From Rhodothermales bacterium (GTDB lineage Bacteria; Bacteroidota; Rhodothermia; Rhodothermales; ISCAR-4553), in contig JALSSK010000381.1 of assembly GCA_026984335.1 (NCBI GenBank), positions 1 to 41,831 of the forward strand: a stretch of 41,831 nucleotides of DNA, in the 5' to 3' direction. Made by a program: the position numbers and the translations under genes. Below, piece after piece: positions 1 through 8,454 of this stretch. Below the pieces are notes generated by a model. It saw only the letters and a program-made list of their open reading frames with translations. It ran no database searches and was not told the origin of the DNA. The stretch's first letter is position 1, and each line of letters opens with the position of its first letter.

Positions 1-221
1 ACGGAAAAGCCGGGGCTTCGGATGCGGGCCTCCCAATATACGAGGCCGACGCGGGAATGCGCTCGGTTTCCACCGTGAAGACGCGGACGGGCGAGGAAGC
101 CGCTGTGTTTGCCGCGCCCGTCGTGGATCCCGGACCCGGATGGCGGTATGACACGGGGGTGACGCAACCTGCGCCTAACCTGGCGGGTTCAAGGCTCCCT
201 ACGTCCACCAGCCCCATCGCC

Positions 222-2279
222 ATGCCTCTTTCCGACACCGACCACCGTTTCAGGATCGTCTCCGACTTCGAGCCCACGGGCGATCAGCCGCGCGCCATCG
301 CGGAGCTCACCGAGGGCCTGCGCCGCGGCGATAAATACCAGACGCTCCTCGGCGCGACGGGCACGGGAAAGACCTTCTCCATCAGCCACGTCATCCAGAA
401 CCTGAACCGCCCCACGCTGGTGATGAGCCACAACAAGACGCTCGCCGCCCAGCTCTATGCCGAGTTCACCCAGTTCTTCCCCGACAACGCCGTCGAGTTC
501 TTCATCTCGTACTACGACTATTACCAGCCCGAGGCCTACATCGTCCACTCCGACACGTACATCGAGAAGGACATGGCCATCAACGACCGGATCGACCGGC
601 TGCGGCTGCGGGCCACGAGTTCGCTCATCTCCGGGCGGCCCGACGTGATCGTGGTCGCCTCGGTCTCGTGCATCTACGGCCTCGGCTCGCCCGAAGAATA
701 CCGCTCGCAGATCGTGCAGGTCCGGCAGGGGCAGGAGATCGTCCGCAACGAGCTGCTTCGCGGCCTCGTGCAGATCTATTACAACCGCAACGACCTCGCC
801 TTCGAGCCCGGCGCCTTCCGCGTGCGCGGCGACGTGGTGGACGTCTTCCCGGCATACCTGGAGGACCTCGCCTATCGCATCGCGTTCTGGGGCGACGAGG
901 TGGAGAAGATCAGCGTTTTCGATCCGGTCAGCGGACAGACCCTCCGCGAGGAGGACATGCTCACGATCTACCCGGCCAAAATCTTCGTCACGCCGCCGGA
1001 CCGGATGGAGCGGGCCGTCGCCTCCATCGAGGAGGAGCTTCGCTGGCGGCTGGCCGTGCTTCGCAACGAGGGGCGGGTGGTGGAGGCGCAACGGCTGGAG
1101 CAACGGACGCTCTTCGACCTCGAGATGATGAAAGAGGTGGGCTATTGCGCCGGCATCGAAAACTATTCGCGCCACCTCTCCGGACGCAAACCCGGCGAAC
1201 GGCCCTATTGCCTGTTCGACTATTTCCCCGACGACTTCCTGCTCGTCGTCGATGAGAGCCACGTGACGATCCCGCAGGTGCGCGCCATGTACAACGGCGA
1301 CCGCGCCCGCAAGCTGACGCTCGTCGAGCACGGCTTCCGTCTTCCCTCGGCCCTCGACAACCGCCCGATGACGTTCGAGGAATTCGAGGCGGCGCACCAC
1401 CGCGTCATCTTCGTCAGCGCCACCCCCGGCGACTACGAGCTCGAAAAGAGCGGCGGCGTCTTCGTCGAGCAGGTGATCCGCCCCACCGGCATCCCCGACC
1501 CCGAGGTGGAGGTGCGTCCCACCGAAAACCAGATCGACGACCTCCTCGACGAGATCCGGGAGGTCGTCGAGCGGGGCGCGCGCGTGCTCGTGACCACGCT
1601 CACCAAACGCATGGCCGAGGACCTGACCGACTACCTCGACTCGTTCGGCGTCCGGGTGCGCTATCTCCATTCCGACATCGACGCGCTCCAGCGGGTGGAG
1701 ATCCTCCGCAACCTGCGCCTGGGCGACTTCGACGTGCTCATCGGCGTCAACCTCCTGCGCGAGGGGCTCGACCTGCCCGAGGTGGCGCTCGTGGCCATCC
1801 TCGACGCCGACAAGGAGGGCTTCCTGCGCAGCGACCGCTCGCTCATCCAGACGGCCGGGCGCGCCGCCCGCAACGCCGAGGCGAAGATCATCCTCTACGG
1901 CGACACCGTCACCGGCTCGATGCAGCGCATGATGGACGAGACGAACCGCCGGCGCGCCCTCCAGCTCGCCTACAACGAGGCGCACGGCATCACGCCGAAG
2001 ACCGTCTACAAAAGCCGCGAGCAGATCCTCCGGGGCACCGTCATCGCCGAAGAAAAATACGACGAAGCCGACGGCCCCGGCGCGCATTATTACGCCGGGC
2101 CGGACGCACACGCCGTCATCGCCGACCCCGTCGCCAAATACCTGAGCGACGATCAGAAGCGGGACCTCCTTGCGCAGCTCGAACGCGAAATGCGCGAAGC
2201 CGCCGAAAACCTGGAGTTCGAGCGCGCGGCCGAGCTCCGTGACAGCATGGCCCGGTTGGCGGCTCAAATCAAGAAATGA
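222..2279 (+). CDS. uvrB: UvrABC system protein B (excision nuclease subunit)
   Basis: UvrB is the DNA-damage verification helicase subunit of bacterial nucleotide excision repair. UvrA loads it onto DNA and it then recruits UvrC. The 685-residue product matches the usual length. Visible motifs: Walker A GATGTGKT (residues 44-51), the beta-hairpin [10 protein letters not shown] (97-106) that inserts between DNA strands, the DEAD-box variant DESH (about 343-346), motif [11 protein letters not shown], and a C-terminal UVR domain (about 645-680, [11 protein letters not shown]) that contacts UvrC. The frame is open back to position 57, but the protein family begins near the ATG at 222 and the upstream residues are not UvrB-like, so I chose 222. 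No uvrA or uvrC lies nearby, so it appears to be transcribed alone. Confidence 0.97.
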   Translation: MPLSDTDHRFRIVSDFEPTGDQPRAIAELTEGLRRGDKYQTLLGATGTGKTFSISHVIQNLNRPTLVMSHNKTLAAQLYAEFTQFFPDNAVEFFISYYDYYQPEAYIVHSDTYIEKDMAINDRIDRLRLRATSSLISGRPDVIVVASVSCIYGLGSPEEYRSQIVQVRQGQEIVRNELLRGLVQIYYNRNDLAFEPGAFRVRGDVVDVFPAYLEDLAYRIAFWGDEVEKISVFDPVSGQTLREEDMLTIYPAKIFVTPPDRMERAVASIEEELRWRLAVLRNEGRVVEAQRLEQRTLFDLEMMKEVGYCAGIENYSRHLSGRKPGERPYCLFDYFPDDFLLVVDESHVTIPQVRAMYNGDRARKLTLVEHGFRLPSALDNRPMTFEEFEAAHHRVIFVSATPGDYELEKSGGVFVEQVIRPTGIPDPEVEVRPTENQIDDLLDEIREVVERGARVLVTTLTKRMAEDLTDYLDSFGVRVRYLHSDIDALQRVEILRNLRLGDFDVLIGVNLLREGLDLPEVALVAILDADKEGFLRSDRSLIQTAGRAARNAEAKIILYGDTVTGSMQRMMDETNRRRALQLAYNEAHGITPKTVYKSREQILRGTVIAEEKYDEADGPGAHYYAGPDAHAVIADPVAKYLSDDQKRDLLAQLEREMREAAENLEFERAAELRDSMARLAAQIKK

Positions 2280-2347
2280 GCGGGCGGCAAGCGGCGATTT
2301 CGGGCCTGAGAAAGAAAGGGTTAAGAAAGGATGACCCTTCGCGCATC

Positions 2348-2378
2348 TTGTTATTTTCCGTTAAAATCGCTATTTACG
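2348..2378 (+). promoter_or_regulatory. Candidate Bacteroidota-type promoter upstream of the FG-GAP gene
   Basis: A TTG at 2348-2350 is followed after 20 nt by TATTTACG (2371-2378). This is a partial match to the Bacteroidota -33/-7 pattern TTTG-N19-21-TAnnTTTG. It lies in an AT-rich patch of the otherwise GC-rich uvrB downstream gap and would leave a leader of about 120 nt before the gene at 2508. Confidence 0.3.
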
Positions 2379-2407
2379 CAAGATATGTGACCCTTCCCCC
2401 TTCGCCG

Positions 2408-2490
2408 CCGGCGTTGCCCGCTCAAAGATGTGCCGTTCTAAATGACGGGGACGCCGGGCCACTAAAGAACCGGGCATGAAGCTTGTGCCC
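2408..2490 (+). other. Structured 5' leader (nested stem plus hairpin)
   Basis: CCGGCGT (2408-2414) pairs with ACGCCGG (2451-2457). It encloses a small hairpin, CCGTT with GACGG (2433-2448, one G-U pair). A second near-palindromic hairpin, GGGCA..TGCCC around AAGCTT, spans 2472-2490, just before the start codon at 2508. I do not recognise a known riboswitch class. It could be a regulatory or stabilising leader, or chance folding of GC-rich DNA. Confidence 0.3.
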
Positions 2491-2507
2491 CTGTCGCGTA
2501 TTCGATC

Positions 2508-4676
2508 ATGAGCCCTCTACCCATGCCTTCCGGTCTTTTCTCTCGCTCCACGCGCTTCTTTCCCGCCTCCCTGTGGTTCCTGTTCGGGTGGATCGGTGTA
2601 TGGGCCGCGCCCGAAGCCGCCCGGGCCCAGGTTCAGGTGCAGGACATTGCCGTCGAGAGCCGCTTCCAGGGTGACTTCGGCGGGCACTTCGCACGCGGCC
2701 GCGCCCTCGTCGCCGCCGACTTCGACCTCGACGGGCGCATCGACTTCTTCGTCGGCAATCCGGGCGACGAGTCCTTCATCCTGCGCAACGTGCAGCGGGC
2801 CGGGCGCACGCAGTTCCTCGTCACGCAGATCCTGCTCAAAGACGCCCTTGCCTGGGGCGCTTCCACCGCCGACTACGACAACGACGGCGACTACGACCTG
2901 TTCATCACCACCGGCGCCAACGAAGGCATCGGGCTCGACTATCTCTTCAAGAACATGTTCGTGGAGGAAGGGCGTCTTCGGTTCGAGGACGTCTCGGCCG
3001 AAGCCGGCGTCCAGGGCCCGCTCGACGACAACGGCGACCCCATCGAAACCGCCAGCGCCAATGCCGACTGGTGCGACATCGACCACGACGGCGACGTGGA
3101 CCTCTTCGTCAGCGTCAACATCTGGAACGGCACGGGCATGGACGGCCCGGAGATCCTGCAATCGCCCGGCGACGTCGCGCCCGTCCCGCAGAATCTCCTC
3201 GGCTCCTATTCCACCGGGCAAAATCTCCTCTACCGGAACAACGGCGACGGCACGTTCAGCTACATCGCGCCGCTCGTCGGGTTGACCAAAGCCAAAAGCA
3301 CCCGCCACTCCACGTTCGTCGACATCGACAACGACGGCGACTGCGACCTGCTCGAGAACAATTACAACACGTCCAACTTCCTGTGGCGCAACCTGCTCGT
3401 GGAGACCGGCACGCTCCAGTTCGAAGACGTGACGGCGGAGTTTTCGCCCGAGGGCGAGGACCTCTCGTATCCCAAGCTTTCCTTTGTCAGTTGCGCGGCG
3501 GATTTCAACAACGACGGCTGGGAAGACCTGATGCTCTTCATGCGCAATGAGGGGCCGGAACCCGGCAGTCCTTACGATGAAGGGCACGCCCTCTTCCTCA
3601 ACGACGCGGGGACCGGCTTCCGGAACGTGGCCCAGGATGCCGGCATCAACGTCAACTACGTCTCGGCCAAGAACCAGGGCGTCATGGGCAGCCAGATCGG
3701 CGACGTCAATGCCGACGGCGTGCCGGACCTCTACATCGGCAACGGCGGCCCTTCGCAGGGCATGAACGACCAGTTTTTCCTGAGCACGTCCGCCATTGGC
3801 GCGGATCCGGTCTATGAGGACTGGACGGCGAACATCGACTTTGCCGCTCCGGTCAACGCGCGCACGACGGCCAACTACCCCGACTACCCCTACCGCACGC
3901 ACGGCACCGCCTTCGTCGACGTCGACGGAGACGGGCTGCTCGAAGTGGCCGTCGTCAACGGCGGCCCCGCCTTCGACCCCGACGACGACGAGATGCAACA
4001 ACCCAACCGCCTCTTCAAGTTCGAGGGCTGGGACCCCGTCCCCAATTTCTTCAAGGTGCGCCCCGTCGGCGACGGCGTCAACGTGAGCAAGGACGCCATC
4101 GGCGCGCGGGTGAGCCTCCAGGTGGGCTTCGGCGCAGAGCAGTCCTGGAACCTCTACCAGACGCAGCGGGGCGGCAGCTGCTTCTCGGCCCAGAACGGCT
4201 TCGACCTCTTCTTTGGTTTGGGCAATGCCGATCTGATCAAAGAGGTGCAGGTGAACTGGCCCGACGGCACGAGCACGGTGATCTCGGACGGCCTGGCGGT
4301 CAACGACGCCCTCGTGGTGCACTACGACGGCACGGTGGAGCAGGCGACCCCGCGCCGCGTCGCGCCCGAGGCTCCCGCCCGCCTCGACGCCGCGCTTGCC
4401 GCCGGGACGCCGCGCTCTTTCGCCCTCTCGGAGGCGTATCCGAACCCGTTCAACCCATCGACGCGCATCACGTACGCGCTGCCCGAAGCCGCGCACGTGC
4501 GCCTGAAGGTCTACGACACGCTCGGCCGTGAGGTGGCCACGCTGGTCGACGGCCTCACGGCGGCGGGCCGGCACAGCGCCGTCTGGCGCGCCGGCGCCGT
4601 GCCGAGCGGGCTCTACCTCTACCGTCTCGAAGCGGGTTCGTTCAGCCGGACGCGCACCATGCTCCTGCTCAAATGA
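2508..4676 (+). CDS. Secreted CRTAC1-like FG-GAP/VCBS repeat protein with T9SS sorting domain
   Basis: This is an exported protein of 722 residues. The N-terminus carries a signal peptide with cleavage expected after ARA (about residue 40). At least seven calcium-binding-type FG-GAP/VCBS loops follow, including DFDLDGRIDFF, DYDNDGDYDLF, DIDHDGDVDLF, DIDNDGDCDLL, DFNNDGWEDLM, DVNADGVPDLY and DVDGDGLLEVAV, predicting a beta-propeller. Next is an ASPIC/UnbV-type segment ending in VNWPDGT (about 540-600), which is the CRTAC1 architecture. The last 85 residues are a type A T9SS sorting domain (YPNPFNPST, YDTLGREVATL, SGLYLYRLEAG). The protein is expected to be secreted through the outer membrane and anchored or released. 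Ligand unknown. An ATG at 2523 is an alternative start. Confidence 0.9.
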   Translation: MSPLPMPSGLFSRSTRFFPASLWFLFGWIGVWAAPEAARAQVQVQDIAVESRFQGDFGGHFARGRALVAADFDLDGRIDFFVGNPGDESFILRNVQRAGRTQFLVTQILLKDALAWGASTADYDNDGDYDLFITTGANEGIGLDYLFKNMFVEEGRLRFEDVSAEAGVQGPLDDNGDPIETASANADWCDIDHDGDVDLFVSVNIWNGTGMDGPEILQSPGDVAPVPQNLLGSYSTGQNLLYRNNGDGTFSYIAPLVGLTKAKSTRHSTFVDIDNDGDCDLLENNYNTSNFLWRNLLVETGTLQFEDVTAEFSPEGEDLSYPKLSFVSCAADFNNDGWEDLMLFMRNEGPEPGSPYDEGHALFLNDAGTGFRNVAQDAGINVNYVSAKNQGVMGSQIGDVNADGVPDLYIGNGGPSQGMNDQFFLSTSAIGADPVYEDWTANIDFAAPVNARTTANYPDYPYRTHGTAFVDVDGDGLLEVAVVNGGPAFDPDDDEMQQPNRLFKFEGWDPVPNFFKVRPVGDGVNVSKDAIGARVSLQVGFGAEQSWNLYQTQRGGSCFSAQNGFDLFFGLGNADLIKEVQVNWPDGTSTVISDGLAVNDALVVHYDGTVEQATPRRVAPEAPARLDAALAAGTPRSFALSEAYPNPFNPSTRITYALPEAAHVRLKVYDTLGREVATLVDGLTAAGRHSAVWRAGAVPSGLYLYRLEAGSFSRTRTMLLLK

Positions 4677-4737
4677 GCCGCCTCGTCTCGTCGCGTATTC
4701 TTCATGGAGAATGTCGCCGGGCGAACCGGCCTCCGTG

Positions 4738-4769
4738 TTGCGCGTTACTAATGCGGCACTTTATATTTG
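4738..4769 (+). promoter_or_regulatory. Promoter of tRNA-Ser
   Basis: TTG (4738-4740), a 21-nt spacer and TATATTTG (4762-4769) give a perfect match to the Bacteroidota -7 element TAnnTTTG and a good -33 TTG. The mature tRNA starts 28 nt downstream, leaving room for a short 5' leader removed by RNase P. Confidence 0.65.
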
Positions 4770-4797
4770 CCGATCCAACGACGTTGGCAGTCTCTCC

Positions 4798-4887
4798 GGA
4801 GAGGTGGGTGAGTGGCTGAAACCACCGGTTTGCTAAACCGGCGTACCTCTAATCGGGGTACCGAGGGTTCGAATCCCTCCCTCTCCG
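4798..4887 (+). tRNA. tRNA-Ser(GCT)
   Basis: This is a 90-nt class II tRNA. The acceptor stem GGAGAGG pairs with CCTCTCC. The anticodon stem CCGGT/ACCGG encloses TTGCTAA, giving anticodon GCT (reads AGC/AGU). The long variable arm is of serine type, and the T-arm is GAGGG-TTCGAAT-CCCTC. The discriminator is G. It is followed by CCG rather than CCA, so CCA must be added by nucleotidyltransferase. Confidence 0.97.
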
Positions 4888-4893
4888 CCGTTC

Positions 4894-4923
4894 AAAAGCC
4901 GGACCCTCGGGTTCGGCTTTTTT
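4894..4923 (+). terminator. Rho-independent terminator after tRNA-Ser
   Basis: A 13-bp stem with one G-U pair (AAAAGCCGGACCC / GGGTTCGGCTTTT) ends in a T run, 7 nt after the tRNA. It is a textbook intrinsic terminator. Confidence 0.9.
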
Positions 4924-5006
4924 ATGCCCGCCCCGCTCGTATGACATAGCATGTTCATCCCGCTCATGCTATACTGCGGCAACAGCTTCTCCCGGAGGAA
5001 CGAGCC

Positions 5007-5561
5007 ATGCACGACGAACCCTTGACCCCGCCCGCCGGATACGACTACCGGACCCGGCAGCTCGACCTGCTCGGCGACCGCGAGCCGCTCGGCGTGCTGG
5101 CCCAGACCCCCGACGTGCTGGCGATGATCGTGGCTGCCTATCCGGGGGACGTGCTCCGGAAACGACCCTTCGCCAACCAGTGGACGCCGTGCGAAATCTT
5201 CGGTCACCTCGTCGACACGGAGTGGGTCTTCGGCTTTCGCATCCGCACCACCCTCCTCGACGAGACCCCGGTGCTCATGCCGGTCGATCAGGATCGATGG
5301 GTGGCCGGGCAACGGCACAACGACACCGACCTGCGCGACCTGCTCAGCCGTTTTCAGATGCTCCGGACGATCAACCTCGACCTGTGGCGCGCGCTCCCGC
5401 CCGAAGCCCTGACGCGGACGGCCCGCCACCGGGAGGCGAACGTGCCGCTCTCTGCCGGGCAGATGCTCCGGATCCTCGCCGGACATGATCTGTATCATCT
5501 GCTTCAGATGAAAAGGTCCATAAAAGCCATCCGAGACGAATCCCTCACGATGGCGCACTAA
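5007..5561 (+). CDS. DinB family protein (putative metal-dependent four-helix bundle enzyme)
   Basis: A 184-residue DinB/DinB_2-type protein. The family forms four-helix bundles that bind a divalent metal through three histidines and includes bacillithiol- or mycothiol-dependent transferases as well as many members of unknown role. The expected ligands are visible: His67 in GHLVD, and His160 and His164 in HDLYH. A good Shine-Dalgarno GGAGG precedes the ATG by about 8 nt, fixing the start. It stands alone between the tRNA terminator and an unrelated gene. A degenerate paralogue lies at 35409-35930. The substrate cannot be deduced. Confidence 0.85.
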   Translation: MHDEPLTPPAGYDYRTRQLDLLGDREPLGVLAQTPDVLAMIVAAYPGDVLRKRPFANQWTPCEIFGHLVDTEWVFGFRIRTTLLDETPVLMPVDQDRWVAGQRHNDTDLRDLLSRFQMLRTINLDLWRALPPEALTRTARHREANVPLSAGQMLRILAGHDLYHLLQMKRSIKAIRDESLTMAH

Positions 5562-5684
5562 AACGCATCCCTCGCGCGTTTACCCGCTGTTCGCCCGGCC
5601 CTTTCCCTGCTCCGGCGCGCAACCTTTTCGCTGCTGCGACGCACACCAACCGAGGCTCAATACGACTTCGACAGGGACTCCACG

Positions 5685-6818
5685 ATGCGGAATTTTTGGC
5701 GTGAATACGGCTTGATTGCCTTCCTCATCGTCATCGCCATGGCGGGTTACCTGTTCTATTATCAGGCGCGGGGAGACGTCCTGGCAACCTCCCTGAACAT
5801 GGTCGGTGATCGTCTCATTACGATGGTTCTGGGCGGCGAGCGTGCTTCCGGTCTGATCGATCAATTCAAGACGAACTGGCTCGGCCAGGATGACCACGCG
5901 CGTCCTTCGGACTTTACGCCGGCCGAGGCCGATACGCCCGTTACGGACGAAGCCCTGACGACGAACGGCGGGATCGGGAGCCCGCCGCCCCCCCCGCACT
6001 CTTCGGCGGCCGCCACGCCCGCGCCGACGACGCCTCCCGAACCGACAGCCTCGCCCCTCGCCTCGGCCGGCGCCGGCGACATGAGCGTTTTTGCGGAGGA
6101 GATCCGCCGTGTGTTTCCGGACGATCCCGAACTCCGGCAAAAGCTGAGCGAGCACGTGCACCTGAGCTTTGAGGACGGCCTGCGGATCACCATCGACCCT
6201 GAGGCAAAGCAGCTGATGCGGGAAGAGGACCGGAAGCAGTTCTTCGCGGCGATCCGGAAGCTGGAGCGGCAGAAACGGGCGCTATGGGCAGAGACCCTCG
6301 CCCGCGTCATCCGAAAGCGCGAGGAGGTCCGGCATCACGCCATGGACATGATGCGCGCGGACTCCGGCGCCGCCCGTGAAGCGCCCGACCCGGCGCATCG
6401 GATCGCCATGGGGCAGGTGCAAGAGAGCATCCTCGCGTTTCAGAAAGCGGCCCGGGGGAAAGCCCTCGCCTCCCTGGCGACGCTCCGGCGTCTGGCCATG
6501 CTCCGGCGCGTGCCGCCCGCCACGCACGACTCGATGCGCCTCGCCGTACGGCAAGCCATGAACGAGGTCCTTGCGCGCGCCCGGGCCGCTTCCGGAGAAC
6601 TCGCCCGCCATGCAGGCCGCGAGAGCTTCGACACGGCCATGGAAGCCTATCGGCGTCAACTCGACACCTATCTCGAATCCTATGAGGCGCGCCTGGAATC
6701 CGTTCTCGACTCCCTCGAGACGACGACGGAGGAGCGGGTCGAGGCGCATCCCCGGGTCCCCTTCGCCGCCGTGTATGCGCCGGCTGCCGAACGCAACGGC
6801 CATCCGCGCCCGCTGTGA
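5685..6818 (+). CDS. Unrecognised membrane-anchored helical protein
   Basis: I do not recognise this 377-residue protein. Residues about 9-27 (GLIAFLIVIAMAGYLFYY) form one N-terminal membrane segment without an obvious cleavage site, so it looks like a signal anchor. A low-complexity Pro/Ala/Thr linker including PPPPP follows (about 95-125). The rest (130-360) is highly charged, rich in Arg, Glu and Ala, and likely long alpha helices or coiled coil (many RKLERQKR- and EAYRRQLD-like stretches). This suggests a periplasmic helical domain held to the inner membrane by one helix. There are no catalytic motifs or cysteine patterns. The gene ends 46 bp before a convergent glutamate dehydrogenase gene. 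Confidence 0.65.
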   Translation: MRNFWREYGLIAFLIVIAMAGYLFYYQARGDVLATSLNMVGDRLITMVLGGERASGLIDQFKTNWLGQDDHARPSDFTPAEADTPVTDEALTTNGGIGSPPPPPHSSAAATPAPTTPPEPTASPLASAGAGDMSVFAEEIRRVFPDDPELRQKLSEHVHLSFEDGLRITIDPEAKQLMREEDRKQFFAAIRKLERQKRALWAETLARVIRKREEVRHHAMDMMRADSGAAREAPDPAHRIAMGQVQESILAFQKAARGKALASLATLRRLAMLRRVPPATHDSMRLAVRQAMNEVLARARAASGELARHAGRESFDTAMEAYRRQLDTYLESYEARLESVLDSLETTTEERVEAHPRVPFAAVYAPAAERNGHPRPL

Positions 6819-6864
6819 GGGCAAAGGGGGCGCCCGGCGCGAAGGCCTGAAAGCGGTTCCGGGA

Positions 6865-8271
6865 TTACGGGAAAATACCCATTTCAAGGTACGAGACGGC
6901 CACTTTGTCGATGGCGTTGATGAACGCCGCCGTGCGCAGATCCACCCCGTGCCGCTTCCGGAGCTCCCGGATCTCGCCATAGGCGTCGATCATCGTCTCT
7001 TCGAGGCCCGAGTTGACCAGGTCCACCTCGTCGGCGCCGTGGGCCACCTCCTCGAACATCTCCGGGGCGAACCTTTTGCCGGTCACCTGCTCCACGGCGC
7101 GCATGAGTTTCTCATTGATGCTTTGCTCGAAGCGACGGCTCATGCGCCCGAAACGAACGTGCGAGAGGTTGCGCAGCCATTCGAAGTACGAGACCGTCAC
7201 ACCGCCTGCGTTGAGGTACACGTCGGGAATGATGAGGACGTTCTTTTCAAGCAGGATCGCGTCGGCGGCGGCGGTGACGGGCCCGTTGGCGGCTTCTCCG
7301 ATGATCTTCGCCTGGATGCACAGGGCGTTGTCGGAGGTGATCTGCCCTTCGAGCGCTGCCGGGATCAGGATGTCGCACGGCAGTTCGAGCGCGTCGGCGC
7401 TTCGCTCGAGGTTCTGCGCGCCGGGGAAGTCGAGGATCGAGCCCGTTGCCCTGCGGTGCGCCACCACGGCTTCGACGTCGAGCCCCTCGGGGTTATGGAT
7501 GGCGCCTTCATACTCGGCCAGCGCGACGATGGTGGCTCCGCCCTCTTGCATGAACTTGGCGGCGTGGTAGCCGACGTTGCCCAGTCCCTGCACCACCACG
7601 GTCTTGTCGCCGAGGCCCGGCCGGAGGCCGAGGGCGGCCATGTCGTCGGCATAGCTGCACGCCTCGCGAATGCCGAAGAAGACGCCGCGGCCCGTTGCCT
7701 CGGTGCGCCCGCGCACGCCGCCCTGCCCCACGGGCTTGCCCGTCACACAGGCCAGCGCGTCGAGCGTGTCCGAACTGATGGTGTTGTACGTGTCGAGGAT
7801 CCATGCCATCTCGCGCGGGCCGGTGCCGTAGTCCGGCGCGGGCACGTCCACGCCCGGCCCGATGAAGTTCTTCCGGATCAACTCGTACGTGTATCGCCGC
7901 GTGACGCGCTCGATCTCCGCTTCCGAATACTTGCGCCGGTCGATCTTGACGCCCCCCTTGGCTCCTCCGAAAGGCACGTTGACGATGGCGCACTTGTACG
8001 TCATCAGCGAGGCCAGCGCCATCACCTCATCCTCGTTCACCGCCGAGGCGTACCGGATCCCGCCCTTGACCGGCAGCTTGTGATGACTGTGCTCGGCGCG
8101 GTACGCCTGAATCGTGTCGATGGCGCCGTCATCCCGTTTGAGCGGAAAAGTCATATGATAGACGCTGTTGCATATCTTGATCTGACTCAGCAAGCCGACG
8201 GGATGCTTCGTATGCGCAGCCGCCTTTTCGAACATGAGGTCTACCTGCGCGAGAAAGCTTTCATGGGCCAT
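6865..8271 (-). CDS. Glu/Leu/Phe/Val-family dehydrogenase, probably glutamate dehydrogenase
   Basis: It catalyses reversible NAD(P)-linked oxidative deamination of an amino acid, most likely glutamate to 2-oxoglutarate and ammonia. The 468-residue sequence has the substrate-binding KGGIR (Lys69), the catalytic lysine in PFGGAKGG (Lys105), the PAPDYGT segment with the conserved Asp147, and the Rossmann dinucleotide motif GLGNVG (229-234). GEAANGPVT and the C-terminal [12 protein letters not shown] are typical of hexameric glutamate dehydrogenases. An AGGAGG sequence lies 9 nt before the ATG. At 468 residues it is slightly longer than the usual 410-450. It is divergent from the patatin gene and convergent with the unknown gene before it. 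Cofactor preference cannot be read with confidence. Confidence 0.93.
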   Translation of the reverse strand: MAHESFLAQVDLMFEKAAAHTKHPVGLLSQIKICNSVYHMTFPLKRDDGAIDTIQAYRAEHSHHKLPVKGGIRYASAVNEDEVMALASLMTYKCAIVNVPFGGAKGGVKIDRRKYSEAEIERVTRRYTYELIRKNFIGPGVDVPAPDYGTGPREMAWILDTYNTISSDTLDALACVTGKPVGQGGVRGRTEATGRGVFFGIREACSYADDMAALGLRPGLGDKTVVVQGLGNVGYHAAKFMQEGGATIVALAEYEGAIHNPEGLDVEAVVAHRRATGSILDFPGAQNLERSADALELPCDILIPAALEGQITSDNALCIQAKIIGEAANGPVTAAADAILLEKNVLIIPDVYLNAGGVTVSYFEWLRNLSHVRFGRMSRRFEQSINEKLMRAVEQVTGKRFAPEMFEEVAHGADEVDLVNSGLEETMIDAYGEIRELRKRHGVDLRTAAFINAIDKVAVSYLEMGIFP

Positions 8272-8454
8272 GAGCGGTTCCTCCTGACGGTGGTTGTTTG
8301 AGCACGTGAGCGATGACGGGGCTTCAAGGGAACATTTATGCCGAAAAGAATACGCACAACCGCCGCGCGATACAAGTCTGTCGCCGCGCGGAACCTCCCC
8401 CCGGCAGAGCGTCTTTCGAAGAAAAGACGGAAACCGGGAACGGAGGGTCCATCA

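Noticed and set aside
1-221. N-terminal extension of uvrB or another gene
   Set aside because: The frame is open, but the residues are not UvrB-like and no other gene is evident.
189-2267. 692-codon open frame on the minus strand opposite uvrB
   Set aside because: It mirrors uvrB codon structure in GC-rich DNA. Its composition (His/Val/Asp/Glu/Ala rich) is typical of an antisense shadow, with no domain.
2276-2479. 67-codon frame starting in the uvrB stop (ATGA)
   Set aside because: No recognisable sequence, an atypical AT-rich part and overlap with the likely promoter and leader of the next gene.
2408-2490. c-di-GMP (GEMM) riboswitch
   Set aside because: A GGGACGC-like segment is present, but the conserved GCAAACC and receptor elements are missing.
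2517-4574. 685-codon minus-strand frame opposite the FG-GAP gene
   Set aside because: Antisense shadow of a strongly coding gene; repetitive V/D/E/A composition with no recognisable motif.
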